NCBI GenBank assembly: GCA_947589705.1
Contig: CANQCO010000012.1
Span: forward strand, 1-32,568
Length of the DNA stretch: 32,568 nucleotides
Reading direction: 5' to 3'
From: Candidatus Gastranaerophilales bacterium
GTDB taxonomy: Bacteria > Cyanobacteriota > Vampirovibrionia > Gastranaerophilales > Gastranaerophilaceae
Shown: piece after piece, positions 11,416 to 21,003 of the stretch
How positions within the stretch are numbered: the first letter of the stretch is position 1
How the letters are laid out: each line of letters starts with the position of its first letter
Made by a program: the position numbers and the translations under genes
Notes under the pieces: generated by a model
Databases searched by the model: none
Seen by the model: the letters and a program-made list of their open reading frames with translations, nothing else
Told to the model about the DNA's origin: nothing

Positions 11416-11820
11416 ATGAAATTGATTTTAAATATTTTTTGTTGGATTTTAGCTGTATTTTGTTTTTATTTCCCTTTTTCGTATTATGATTCTGTAATGA
11501 ATAAGAAAGAAGTGAAAATCTCACATATTCTTGTTGATTCAGAACATAAAGCCCAAGAGATAAGACAAAATATTATTGATAAAAAAATTACTTTTGAACA
11601 TGCTGCTTTTATGTATTCTATTGATTCTTCCGCTAAGGATAAAGGTGATATTGGTTTTGTCATGAAAGATTTACTGCATGATGAATTTAAGGATATTGCA
11701 TTTAGACTGAATAAAGGTCAAGTATCTGAAATTATAAAATCGGATGATGGCTGGCATATTATTAAAATTACTGATATTAAAAAATTTTCCGATAAAGATT
11801 CTTTTCCAAATCATAAATGA
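11416..11820 (+). CDS. PpiC/parvulin-type peptidyl-prolyl isomerase
   Basis: N-terminal hydrophobic segment then KISHILVDSEHKAQEI..., SAKDKGDIGFV, GQVSEIIKSDDGWHIIKI. ATG at 11416 preferred over the track's TTG at 11404. Confidence 0.88.
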   Translation: MKLILNIFCWILAVFCFYFPFSYYDSVMNKKEVKISHILVDSEHKAQEIRQNIIDKKITFEHAAFMYSIDSSAKDKGDIGFVMKDLLHDEFKDIAFRLNKGQVSEIIKSDDGWHIIKITDIKKFSDKDSFPNHK

Positions 11821-11895
11821 TTTTATGTTTTATGATTAGTTGAATAAAAAATTTATTTTGATATAATTAATATAAAGAAGTTGTGAGGAATTAAT

Positions 11896-12630
11896 ATGGC
11901 CGTAAGAAACCAACTACCCGAAGGGGTCGGGAGAAAAATAGTTGAAGCATTAAAAAGACAAGCTGAAGCTAATATTTCACCTATAACAGATATTGATAAT
12001 ACAAATTTAAATAGTGATTCTTTTAGTGATGTTAAAACTTTTGAAGATGTAAGTTTAGAATTATCTCAGGAAAAAGCTCCTGTTGAAGATTTTATAGTTG
12101 AAGAATCACCTATTGTTGATACAAATGAAAATGTAAATGTGAATATAAATAATGTAAATGCTTCTAATGGACCATTAAATGATGATAGTAAAATAGAAGT
12201 AAAAGAAAATATCGAAGAAATACCTATTGCGCCTAAGCAAGTCCAGCCATTTGATTTTTCTGAACAAACAATTGTTAAAAAAGATAAACTTCAAAAGCCT
12301 ACGCCTGTTGTTAGTGTTAATATACCTTCAAATGTTGCTATTTTGAGAAATCTTATAGCTACTTTGCCTGCGGGTGTTTCTAAACAAACAGGTGCTCAAA
12401 TCATTAGGCAGACTCTTGAAGCTATGGGGCTTCCTATGAACAGTGTACTTAAAGAAGCTCAGGAAGTTCAAGAAGAATTGAATACCTCGGTAAGAGAATT
12501 TATGTTAAAAATTCAAGAGTATAAAACTAATATTTTAAGACTTGAAGAATCTGTTAATGAGTATCAAAAAAATGTTGCTCAATTAAATGACCTTGTTAGT
12601 TTGTTTCTATTAACTGATAAAAATAACTAG
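11896..12630 (+). CDS. Hypothetical protein, acidic disordered middle and C-terminal coiled coil
   Basis: Long ORF with gagg-type RBS; NVAILRNLIATLPAGVSKQTGAQIIRQTLEAMGLPMNSVLKEAQEVQEELN...; no family recognised. Confidence 0.75.
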   Translation: MAVRNQLPEGVGRKIVEALKRQAEANISPITDIDNTNLNSDSFSDVKTFEDVSLELSQEKAPVEDFIVEESPIVDTNENVNVNINNVNASNGPLNDDSKIEVKENIEEIPIAPKQVQPFDFSEQTIVKKDKLQKPTPVVSVNIPSNVAILRNLIATLPAGVSKQTGAQIIRQTLEAMGLPMNSVLKEAQEVQEELNTSVREFMLKIQEYKTNILRLEESVNEYQKNVAQLNDLVSLFLLTDKNN

Positions 12631-13385
12631 ATTTTATTGTTTACTCCGTAGCCAAACAGAGCAAAATCATATTTTACAGGGTCTTTTGAATCAAACATTT
12701 TTAAATTATTTGTTAGTTCGATAACGCTTTCATAAGCGTTATCGTTCCGTTTTAACAGCCCTAATAATCTGCTTATTTTTGCTACATGGGTATCTAATGG
12801 AATTAATAATTCAGATTTATCTATAAATTTCCAAATACCTATATCAACTTCACTTTTGCGGACAAACCATCTCAAAAGCATATTTAATCTTTTTAATGCG
12901 CTCTTTTTTTCGGGGTTTGGCAGAAGGTGATAAAATCCTCTTGTTATGTTATTTTTGTCAACTCTTGCATAAAAATAATCAACTGCGCCCTGAAACATAT
13001 CCCATATCTCTTTTTTATTGCCGTATGAGTATTTAAAAAGGCTTTCTAATGTTTCATTTTCGCTGTAGAGCATGTTCAAAATCTTAAATATTTCAATTAA
13101 ATCGCAGTCTTTCGAAAATCTGTAGTCGCAATTTTTTATATTGTTGTCATTTTTATCAAATGATTTTACATATTCTAAAATGTTACTGCCGGTTAAATTA
13201 AAAATATGATTCAATTTTTCAATAAAAACTTCTCTTTTTCCGTATGCAAACATAGAGGCAATGAAACCGGCTATTTCAATATCTTCTTTATTTTTGTATC
13301 TGTGTACAAATTGCACGGGATCATCTTTTATAAAATCTTTTGTTTCATATTCAAGTGCATATTTATCAAGTTCTGTTTTTATCAT
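12627..13385 (-). CDS. TIGR02757/DUF2400 family protein
   Basis: DPVQFVHRYKNKEDIEIAGFIASMFAYGKREVF..., RLNMLLRWFVRKSEVDIGIWKFIDKSELLIPLDTHVAKISRLLGLLKR, YDFALFGYGV. Confidence 0.9.
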   Translation of the reverse strand: MIKTELDKYALEYETKDFIKDDPVQFVHRYKNKEDIEIAGFIASMFAYGKREVFIEKLNHIFNLTGSNILEYVKSFDKNDNNIKNCDYRFSKDCDLIEIFKILNMLYSENETLESLFKYSYGNKKEIWDMFQGAVDYFYARVDKNNITRGFYHLLPNPEKKSALKRLNMLLRWFVRKSEVDIGIWKFIDKSELLIPLDTHVAKISRLLGLLKRNDNAYESVIELTNNLKMFDSKDPVKYDFALFGYGVNNKI

Positions 13386-13816
13386 TATCTTATTTTCTCA
13401 AAATAGTCCTTTAATAATTTAGAGCATTCTTCTTCAAGAATACCGCCTTTTACTTCTATATTATAACCCATAATACTACGCATGTCTGATTTAGAGCCAA
13501 ATGCGCCATTTAATAAATCATTACAGCCAAAATAAACGGATTTTAATCTTGCCTGTAAAATAGCACTGGCACACATCGGGCATGGCTCTAATGTTACATA
13601 CATTTCACAGTCATTTAATCTCCAATTTTTTAATTTATGACATGCTCTTTTAATTGCAAGCATTTCTGCGTGGTATATTGCATTTTGCCTTTTTTCACGT
13701 TCATTTACCGCCATAGATATTATTTTATTATTTTTAACTATAATTGCACCTATTGGAATATCTTTTCCTGATTTTTTTGCTTTTTCTATGGCTTTTTGCA
13801 TGAATTCAAGCTTCAT
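13385..13816 (-). CDS. tadA: tRNA(adenine34) deaminase-like protein
   Basis: HAEMLAIKRACHKLKNWRLNDCEMYVTLEPCPMCASAILQARLKSVYFGC: HAE and PCxxC deaminase motifs. Confidence 0.9.
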   Translation of the reverse strand: MKLEFMQKAIEKAKKSGKDIPIGAIIVKNNKIISMAVNEREKRQNAIYHAEMLAIKRACHKLKNWRLNDCEMYVTLEPCPMCASAILQARLKSVYFGCNDLLNGAFGSKSDMRSIMGYNIEVKGGILEEECSKLLKDYFEKIR

Positions 13817-15509
13817 TATTAATATTCTCCGATTCTTTAAATAAAGGTAAAACTATTTTAACTGCAAATCTGTTGTCTGTATATGATTTTAGATGTACAC
13901 TTCCGTTCATGGCTTCAACAAGTCCTTTTACTATGTATAAACCAAGTCCTGTTCCTCTTGTTGTTCTTGTTGTTTTATCATCTAGTCTTATAAATTTATC
14001 AAATAAAGTGTTAAGTACATGTTTTTCAATAAAATCAGCCTGATTTGATATCTTTATTATTGCTCTGTTATTTTCTGTTGAGGCTTCAATTTTTATAGGA
14101 GTATCAGGATAAGCATATTTATTTGCATTGCCTAATATATTTATTATAACCTGTTCTAATCTGTCCTTATCTGCCAAAATGTCAGGAAAGTCATTTGTTA
14201 TTTCATTTTCTATCGGTCTTGTTTCTATATTTTTAACCGAATATATTGAAGCTTCAATAATATTTAATATGTTGACTCTTTCAAGATTTATATTAAGTTT
14301 AGCCCCTTCAATATCTGGAATAACAAGCAGGTCTTCTATCATCCTCGACAGTCTTTCTGATTGCTGTTTTATTATAAGTAGTGATTTATGTTTTGTTTCT
14401 TCGTCAATTTCTATATCCGTTCTCAATAATCTTGAAGTATATCCTCTTATACTTGTTAAAGGTGTTCTTAATTCGTGGCTTACCGTATCTACAAGGTTTG
14501 AACGGAAATTATCTAATTGTTTTAATTCTTTATTTTTTTGTTTTAGTTTTTTATATGATTCATTTATTTCGTTGACCATTTTATTAAACTCATCTGCAAG
14601 AAATATTATTTCTCTGGGGGTGAATATGTTTGTTAAAAGAGATATCTGTCTTTTATAGTTTCCTTTTGATATTGCTATTATTCCTTTAAATAGCTGCCTT
14701 ATGTTGATATAGAGGTAGTATGTATATAAAAGAGTTAATAAAATAGTAATAGCAGCAGCAATCAGAAAAGAGAGAAGAATTTTTATTCTTGCTTTGTTGA
14801 TTGTGGATTTTGTCAATGCTTCCGTAGTATTTACTATAATGATAAGATTGACATTATCCATTTTTAAATAGACTCTCGGTTGATTTTTAATTTCTTCAAA
14901 CCTTGTTGCTATATTATTTACTAAATTTACCGGTAATTGTTTTATACAATCATTAAAATCGGTTTCATCATAGTTATGTGAAAAAATTAAATTGCCTGAT
15001 TTATCAACTACATATATTCTTCTGCCTTTTTCTTCCGATATATTATTAAAGATATTATCTTTAATTACTTTAGTATTAACTTCAGCTTTTAAATATTTAT
15101 CATCGTGGATTTTTTTTATAAGCCACAATTGTTCATTTTCAGGATTATATTCAAGGTTCTGCTCGGTTTCAAAATTATTTTGCTCTGAGGGATGAATTAT
15201 CTCAAAATCTTTAAAAACATTGGAGTTAATAGCTATATCTTTTAGCATTAAATTTTGAGCAGATTCTGTTTTTATATGCTTAAGAGAAATGGTAATTTCA
15301 TTGAGTCTGTTTTGATCGGAATTTATTATTGAAAAAATATTGTTTTCTATGATTCTGGCAAACATCTGTGCCGAATATCCGAGTTCTTTTCTTATAGAAT
15401 GCTGGCTTACATTATTTATTACAACCCAAGCGATAACAGAAGGAACTAAAACTCCTATCAGAGAAATTATTATAATTTGTTCAACTATTTTTAATCTTTT
15501 TCTAAACAT
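13806..15509 (-). CDS. Sensor histidine kinase (HAMP, HisKA, HATPase_c)
   Basis: VSHELRTPLTSIRGYTSRLL H-box, NANKYAYPDTP N-box, TRTTRGTGLGLYIVKGLVEAMNG G-box; two TM segments. ATG at 15509 preferred over TTG at 15518. Confidence 0.95.
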   Translation of the reverse strand: MFRKRLKIVEQIIIISLIGVLVPSVIAWVVINNVSQHSIRKELGYSAQMFARIIENNIFSIINSDQNRLNEITISLKHIKTESAQNLMLKDIAINSNVFKDFEIIHPSEQNNFETEQNLEYNPENEQLWLIKKIHDDKYLKAEVNTKVIKDNIFNNISEEKGRRIYVVDKSGNLIFSHNYDETDFNDCIKQLPVNLVNNIATRFEEIKNQPRVYLKMDNVNLIIIVNTTEALTKSTINKARIKILLSFLIAAAITILLTLLYTYYLYINIRQLFKGIIAISKGNYKRQISLLTNIFTPREIIFLADEFNKMVNEINESYKKLKQKNKELKQLDNFRSNLVDTVSHELRTPLTSIRGYTSRLLRTDIEIDEETKHKSLLIIKQQSERLSRMIEDLLVIPDIEGAKLNINLERVNILNIIEASIYSVKNIETRPIENEITNDFPDILADKDRLEQVIINILGNANKYAYPDTPIKIEASTENNRAIIKISNQADFIEKHVLNTLFDKFIRLDDKTTRTTRGTGLGLYIVKGLVEAMNGSVHLKSYTDNRFAVKIVLPLFKESENINNEA

Positions 15510-16209
15510 CTTCACCAAACGGAGTTAATTTGTATCCTACGTTATTTACGGTATGCAGGTAATCAGGTATTTTTGGATTATCTTCAATTTTTTGCCTTAA
15601 TCCTCCAACATGGACTCTTAGCATTCTGACATCGTCATCTGAGTTATATCCCCATACTTCATCGAGTAGTACGGCAAGGGTTACCGCATTATTAAAGTGC
15701 TGTATAAGGCAGTATAGTATTTCAAATTCCGTAGGGGTGAGTTTTATGCGCTTACCTTTTATTTCTGTTTCAAGTGAATCCGGGAATAATTCAATATCTC
15801 CGATTTTTAATATTTCTTGTGTCTTTGTTTGTGCCTTATCATTATGATTTCTTCTTACAAGGGCTCTTACCCTTAATAAGACTTCCTGTATATCAAAAGG
15901 TTTTACTATATAATCATCCGCACCCGAGTCAAAACCTTGCGTTTTATCGTTTATTGTACCTTTAGCAGTGAGCATTAGTATCGGAATTTCCGGTTTTGAG
16001 TTTCTTATGTGTTTACAAACTTCAAATCCGTTCATTTTTGGCATCATAACATCAAGCAGAATTAAATCATAATTGTTTTTTAATGCTTTTTGAAGTGCTT
16101 CTTCTCCGTCTTTTGCGCTTTCAACTTCATATCCGCTGTGAGATAAATCAAACTCCAGAAGCTCTCTGATTTCGTTATCATCATCTGCTATTAATAGTTT
16201 TTGTGACAC
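15502..16209 (-). CDS. OmpR/PhoB-family response regulator
   Basis: KLLIADDDNEIRELLEFDLSHSGYEVESAKDGEEAL...LLDVMMPKMNG, C-terminal winged helix ending VHTVNNVGYKLTP-type. Confidence 0.96.
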   Translation of the reverse strand: MSQKLLIADDDNEIRELLEFDLSHSGYEVESAKDGEEALQKALKNNYDLILLDVMMPKMNGFEVCKHIRNSKPEIPILMLTAKGTINDKTQGFDSGADDYIVKPFDIQEVLLRVRALVRRNHNDKAQTKTQEILKIGDIELFPDSLETEIKGKRIKLTPTEFEILYCLIQHFNNAVTLAVLLDEVWGYNSDDDVRMLRVHVGGLRQKIEDNPKIPDYLHTVNNVGYKLTPFGEDV

Positions 16210-16218
16210 AATAAACCC

Positions 16219-17523
16219 TCATAATTTTTTATTATTATTGCATATAATATTATATTCATCAATAATATTATCGGCAGGTACTCTTTTGTTATTTATGTAC
16301 TCAAAAACAGGTTCAAGGTACTTTTTTTCATCTTCATTATTTTGTTTTAGGCTTGAGTAAGAAATTTCAAACATTTCTTTAACTAAATCAATTACTTTAT
16401 GAAATCCTATTTTAGCTTCAATAGCTTTTATAGGTGACTCTTTTCGGAGTTTTATAAAATCTTCGTAGCTGTATTTTGATAATATTTTTTCACATTCCTC
16501 AATTGCACTTTCTGAATACATTATGCCTTTCCAAAAAGCGGGAACAGACATTGTCATTTGAGAATTTTGCGCATCGTGGTTTCTTATTTCAACATAACTT
16601 TTTAATCTTACGTCGGGGAAATAAAGACTTATATGGTTATACCAGTCTGAAATTTCAGCTTTTAAACCGTTATAACCGTTTTCCATAAATTCTTTAAATG
16701 TTTGCGAGCAGCCGAAATATGTATTCCCTCTTTGAATAAAAATCATAGGAACATTGAGCAAAATATCTACGTAGTTATTAAATGTAAAATCTTGATTTTT
16801 TTCAAACAGTTTTCTGCTTATATAACCGCACCTGTCTTCATCGACATTAAGCCATGAATTAGCTCTGAATGACTTATATCCTGTTAACTTGGAATCTCTT
16901 ACGGGTGAATTTGCGTAAATGGCGCTTATTATCGGGCTCATTTTTAAAGCCAGAGATAACTTCCTTACGGCATCTTGTTCATTTTTGTAGTCAAAGTTAG
17001 CCTGAATACCTGCCGTTTCTCTCATCATTACAAAGGGAGTCAATTCTTTTGTCGGGAGGTATTTTGTCATATATTCATAACGCTTTTTTGGTATTACATC
17101 AATATTATCAAAGGTAGATACAGGCTGAATCCCCGTATCTGATACCATTGCATTAACATTTTCCGCATAATCGGATAAATTATTATAAAATTCATTTAAT
17201 TTATCTGAAATGGTTTTAATATCTTTAAAAGGGAAAAGGCTTAATTCAACTTGGCTTCCGGGTTCAAGAGATATTACCCCGAAACTGCTCTTTAGCCCCA
17301 TTAAATTATCTTCTTCATAAACTTTTTGCCAGATATTTTTGTCAAAACAGTCTAAAATTTTTACCACATCTTCATATTTAACGGCTTTTTGGCTGTCTTT
17401 ATATATAAGAAGCTTCTCTGATTCCACCCCGATTTTTTGTTCTTCTTTACAGCCGGAGAAAAAAATCTCGGAAAGCTCGTTATAATTTAATGTAGAAATC
17501 TTATCATTATCTTGCAGCAGCAT
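16219..17523 (-). CDS. gshA: Glutamate-cysteine ligase (GCS2-like)
   Basis: KIGVESEKLLIYKD, SLEPGSQVELSLFPFKDI, MRETAGIQANFDYKNEQDAVRKL, YVEIRNHDAQ; overlaps the gshB frame. Confidence 0.85.
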   Translation of the reverse strand: MLLQDNDKISTLNYNELSEIFFSGCKEEQKIGVESEKLLIYKDSQKAVKYEDVVKILDCFDKNIWQKVYEEDNLMGLKSSFGVISLEPGSQVELSLFPFKDIKTISDKLNEFYNNLSDYAENVNAMVSDTGIQPVSTFDNIDVIPKKRYEYMTKYLPTKELTPFVMMRETAGIQANFDYKNEQDAVRKLSLALKMSPIISAIYANSPVRDSKLTGYKSFRANSWLNVDEDRCGYISRKLFEKNQDFTFNNYVDILLNVPMIFIQRGNTYFGCSQTFKEFMENGYNGLKAEISDWYNHISLYFPDVRLKSYVEIRNHDAQNSQMTMSVPAFWKGIMYSESAIEECEKILSKYSYEDFIKLRKESPIKAIEAKIGFHKVIDLVKEMFEISYSSLKQNNEDEKKYLEPVFEYINNKRVPADNIIDEYNIICNNNKKL

Positions 17524-18499
17524 ATATTCTTTCTTTTATAAAATGTTTATTGATAATGTTTTCTAAACAAGCCATTATTTTATCTTCAAATTTAATACCG
17601 TAGTTTTGGTTAATTTCTCTTATAAAATAGCAAGGGCTTGTCACATTTATTTCAATAGCTTTTTCTTTTATAACATCAAGTCCTATGAGATAAATTCCCC
17701 TTTCAGACAATTGAGAAGCGATATGTTGAGCCATAATTTTTTCATTTTCGCTTAATTTAGCAGGTTTAAAGTATTTATCACTGTGGATAGAAAATTTAAA
17801 ATTATGGTCGCCGGGGAGTTTTTGAATACATTCATCAAGTACCGTATCACCTATAATTAATACACGTTTATCCCCTTCTTTAGCCTCAGGCAGGTATTCC
17901 TGCACCATTACCTGAACTTTACCTTCCTCCGTCATATTATTAGTTATGGTTAAGAGGTTATTGTCATTTCTGTTTAAATAGTAAACTCCGCTTCCGAAAC
18001 ATCTGTTTAACGGCTTTAAAATAGCTTCTTTTTTTTCTTCGACATAATTCATTATAAGTTCAACCGAGCTTGTAACAATGTTATCTGGTACAAATTCGGG
18101 GAAATAATTTATATGTAATTTCTCATTAAAGTTTTTAACTTCTACGGGATCATTAATAAGAAGCGTTTTTTCTCTGTCTACAAAGTTAAAAACGTAGCAG
18201 GCATTTATATAATTAATGTTAACGGGAGGGTCTGACCTAAAAAATACAACGTCAAAATCATTAATTAAATTTTTCTCAGGTTCTTTATTATAAAATATAT
18301 TGTCTTCTTTTAAATATGATTGTCTTGAAAATACGCTTCCTTTTGCATTTTCAATAAATAAATCAGTTTTAGCAGCAACCGATACTTCATAATTCCGTTT
18401 TAAAAATTCTCTAATCAGCCAAAAATCGGTTATTAAATCATTAAATTCAAAATATTTTAATTCAAGTTCATCTATTATAAATAACAATTTTTTCGGCAT
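17507..18499 (-). CDS. gshB: Glutathione synthetase
   Basis: FRSDPPVNINYINACYVFNFVD, ILKPLNRCFGSGVYYL, VMVQEYLPEAKEGDKRVLIIGD, INVTSPCYFIREIN: GshB ATP-grasp motifs. Confidence 0.9.
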   Translation of the reverse strand: MPKKLLFIIDELELKYFEFNDLITDFWLIREFLKRNYEVSVAAKTDLFIENAKGSVFSRQSYLKEDNIFYNKEPEKNLINDFDVVFFRSDPPVNINYINACYVFNFVDREKTLLINDPVEVKNFNEKLHINYFPEFVPDNIVTSSVELIMNYVEEKKEAILKPLNRCFGSGVYYLNRNDNNLLTITNNMTEEGKVQVMVQEYLPEAKEGDKRVLIIGDTVLDECIQKLPGDHNFKFSIHSDKYFKPAKLSENEKIMAQHIASQLSERGIYLIGLDVIKEKAIEINVTSPCYFIREINQNYGIKFEDKIMACLENIINKHFIKERIYAAAR

Positions 18500-18517
18500 A
18501 AAAACCTCTTTATTAAA

Positions 18518-19906
18518 TTAAATTTTCCCCGTTATCCAGGCAAATATATCGTTATAAACAATTAATATCATTAATGCAATTAAAAGATAGAAGAAGAAAT
18601 TGCTTAATTTCTCAATAAATGTTTTGCTGACGGGTTTACCCGTAACCTTTTCGATGATTAAAAACAAAAGGTGTCCGCCGTCTAATGCGGGAATTGGCAG
18701 TATATTAATTAATGCAAGGTTTAAAGATATCATTGCCGTAAGCAAAATGCCTTGGAATATGCCTTTATAAGCAATAATTTCAGTACCTATTTTTGTAATG
18801 GCTATAATACCGTTCATTTCGCTCATTGGGATTTTGCCTGTAAAGAGCTTGCCAAGACTGTATACCATTAGCCACATTGTATTATTAACATAATTGCAAG
18901 TAGATTTTACACATTGTTTTAGTGTTTTTGTTTGTGTATAGTTTTCGCTGTAGCTTTGTTCAATTCCTAAAAGCCCGTCTTTATTTGGGTATACATCAGG
19001 CAGTTGGATTTCTTCATTCCCTCTTTTTACGACTATAGAAACAGGCTTTTTGGTATCTGATACTGCCATTGCCAAATCTTTTAAAGAAACGGCTTTTTCT
19101 GTTTTGTATGTTTTTGAATAATTAATTTTATCTCTTAAATCTCTTTGTGAATCTGTTAATGCGATTTCATCAGATTTAAATTTTTCAAGTCCTACAATAT
19201 TGTCAAAGGTTAATTTAACAGGTGTTTCATCTTTATATTCGGGAAGTTTTATTACTGTTCCTTCTTTTATCAGTTCGTTTTCATTGAGTTTTGGGTTTAA
19301 TTTTTTTAGTTCATCAAGCTTAGCTGTAAATATTTTTTCATCAACAAAACCGTCAAATTCTTTTGACATATTAAAAAATTTATTTATTGCAACAGGATAA
19401 TCAACCTTTAAACCGTTTATTGAATAGATAATATCACCTTTTTCAATGCCTGAATTCTTAATTGATTCAACGGCAGATGAAGCAAATCTTTCAAAACGAA
19501 CCGTATAGGTATTATCCGGAAGATGTCTCCATAAAAGTCCTGTCATAAATATTAAGACATAAGCTAAGATAATATTGCAAATTACACCTGCCGATATAAC
19601 CAAAGCTCTTTGCCCGACAGATTTATTAGAAAATCTTAAGGGTGAATCCTTAGCTAGGTCGCAATCTTCTTCATCATCAGGGAATGAAACATAACCGCCA
19701 AGCAAAAAGGCGTGTATTAATATTTCCGTTTCTCCGACTTTTCTTTTAAATAAAGTAGGCCCGACAGGCAGTCCGAATCCGAATTTATCTACCCTTATTC
19801 CCACTAATTTTGCAGCCAGAAAATGCCCCGCTTCATGGACTAATATCAATAAACTTATAAGTAATATCATTATTATTGAGCTTGTCAGCATGTGTAAAAA
19901 ATTCAT
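18518..19906 (-). CDS. rseP: RseP-like M50 site-2 protease with PDZ region
   Basis: LILVHEAGHFLAAKLVGIRVDKFGFG (HEXXH), GGYVSFPDDEEDCD, LINILPIPALDGGHLLFLIIEKVTGKPV. Confidence 0.93.
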   Translation of the reverse strand: MNFLHMLTSSIIMILLISLLILVHEAGHFLAAKLVGIRVDKFGFGLPVGPTLFKRKVGETEILIHAFLLGGYVSFPDDEEDCDLAKDSPLRFSNKSVGQRALVISAGVICNIILAYVLIFMTGLLWRHLPDNTYTVRFERFASSAVESIKNSGIEKGDIIYSINGLKVDYPVAINKFFNMSKEFDGFVDEKIFTAKLDELKKLNPKLNENELIKEGTVIKLPEYKDETPVKLTFDNIVGLEKFKSDEIALTDSQRDLRDKINYSKTYKTEKAVSLKDLAMAVSDTKKPVSIVVKRGNEEIQLPDVYPNKDGLLGIEQSYSENYTQTKTLKQCVKSTCNYVNNTMWLMVYSLGKLFTGKIPMSEMNGIIAITKIGTEIIAYKGIFQGILLTAMISLNLALINILPIPALDGGHLLFLIIEKVTGKPVSKTFIEKLSNFFFYLLIALMILIVYNDIFAWITGKI

Positions 19907-19943
19907 TTTAAAAATCTCTTTTATCTAATATAATTTGTATTAT

Positions 19944-20597
19944 ATGATAAAGTTTTTTGAAAAACTACTTAATTTAATTTATATTCAACCTTGTTATTTT
20001 TGTAAATCTTCAAAAGAAGATACCTTGTTGTGTTCAAAATGTCATGATAAGATTCATTTTCTCCCTTTGCGTGAATTAAGAAATGAAAACGGCGTAAAAA
20101 TATACTCTGCCTGCCTTTATGACGGAATTATAAAAACTTTAATAAGAGATTTTAAATATCATAATAAAAAAAATCTTGCTTCCATTATGGCTCAATTAAT
20201 GTCTGAATACTGGCAAAAACTTAATATAAAAGATGATTTTTTATTAATTCCAGTTCCTATTCATAAATCAAGACTTAAACAGAGAAAATATAATCACATG
20301 GATATAGCGGTAAAAGAATTTTCTCTTTTAACAAATTATAAATATAATACTGATTTTTTAATAAGAATAAAAGATACGCAAAACCAGTATAAACTCAACA
20401 GAAAAGAACGTATTGAAAACTTAAGAAATGCTTTTGACATTGATGAGACAAAAATGCCCGACTTAGAAACTCCAATATTAATAACGGATGATATAACATC
20501 AACAGGCGCAACCTTAAATGAGATTATAAAACTCTTAAAATCAAAAGGGTATAAAAATATAACGGCATTTACCCTCTCAACTCCTTCTTTCGGGTAA
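19944..20597 (+). CDS. comF: ComF-family phosphoribosyltransferase-like protein
   Basis: CYFCKSSKEDTLLCSKC zinc ribbon, LLIPVPIHKSRLKQRKYNHMDIAVKEFS, ILITDDITSTGATLNEI PRPP motif. Confidence 0.92.
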   Translation: MIKFFEKLLNLIYIQPCYFCKSSKEDTLLCSKCHDKIHFLPLRELRNENGVKIYSACLYDGIIKTLIRDFKYHNKKNLASIMAQLMSEYWQKLNIKDDFLLIPVPIHKSRLKQRKYNHMDIAVKEFSLLTNYKYNTDFLIRIKDTQNQYKLNRKERIENLRNAFDIDETKMPDLETPILITDDITSTGATLNEIIKLLKSKGYKNITAFTLSTPSFG

Positions 20598-20684
20598 TAA
20601 AAAGTGAACTGCTGAAATATGATAAAAAGCAAGTAATCTTGTGACACTAGATTAAATATCTGATGGTGCTTATATGCTAGTGGT

Positions 20685-20702
20685 GACATATAATCATATG
20701 TC
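20685..20702 (+). promoter_or_regulatory. Perfect inverted repeat upstream of an HTH gene (candidate operator)
   Basis: GACATAT-aatc-ATATGTC, 13 nt upstream of the XRE start; a second looser repeat cactag...ctagtg at 20645..20682. Confidence 0.4.
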
Positions 20703-20715
20703 CTAACATTTAAAT

Positions 20716-20931
20716 ATGGATTTAGAAAAGAAAATATATGTGAATTTGGGAAAAAATATTAGAAAGTTCCGTTTAGAAAAGGGTTTGTCCCAAGAAAAAC
20801 TTTCTGAAATGCTAGATGCCAATTCTAAATTCATTGGACATGTTGAGCGAGTTGAAAGGTATATTAGTTTAAAAAAATTAATTGCTATTTCAAAAATTTT
20901 AGATATTCCCATTGTTCAATTCTTTGAATAA
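20716..20931 (+). CDS. Small XRE/HTH-family transcriptional regulator
   Basis: NLGKNIRKFRLEKGLSQEKLSEMLDANSKFIGHVERVERYISLKKLIAISKILDIPIVQFF. Confidence 0.88.
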   Translation: MDLEKKIYVNLGKNIRKFRLEKGLSQEKLSEMLDANSKFIGHVERVERYISLKKLIAISKILDIPIVQFFE

Positions 20932-20944
20932 AATTAAATTCAGA

Positions 20945-20993
20945 GCTGCACTTTATCGCTGAATGTCTTGAAATTACTTTTGCTCAAACCTGT
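20945..20993 (-). repeat. Degenerate fragment of the 227-bp repeat element seen after dnaK
   Basis: gctgcactttatcgctgaatgtcttgaaattacttttgctcaaacctgt aligns with gctctgcgcaattccgctgtcttgaaattccttttcgctcaagcttgt. Confidence 0.6.
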
Positions 20994-21003
20994 TTTTTTT
21001 GTA

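Noticed and set aside
11809-11837. AT-only inverted repeat AATCATAAA...TTTATGATT as terminator after the PpiC gene
   Set aside because: Stem has almost no GC, an 11-nt loop and no clear T-tract; overlaps the coding end. Too weak to call.
14128-15195. Plus-strand ORFs across the histidine kinase gene
   Set aside because: Antisense to a clear kinase with all signature boxes; composition is that of shadow ORFs.
20598-20715. Possible small RNA/tRNA between comF and the XRE gene
   Set aside because: No cloverleaf or terminator could be drawn; only short inverted repeats consistent with an operator.
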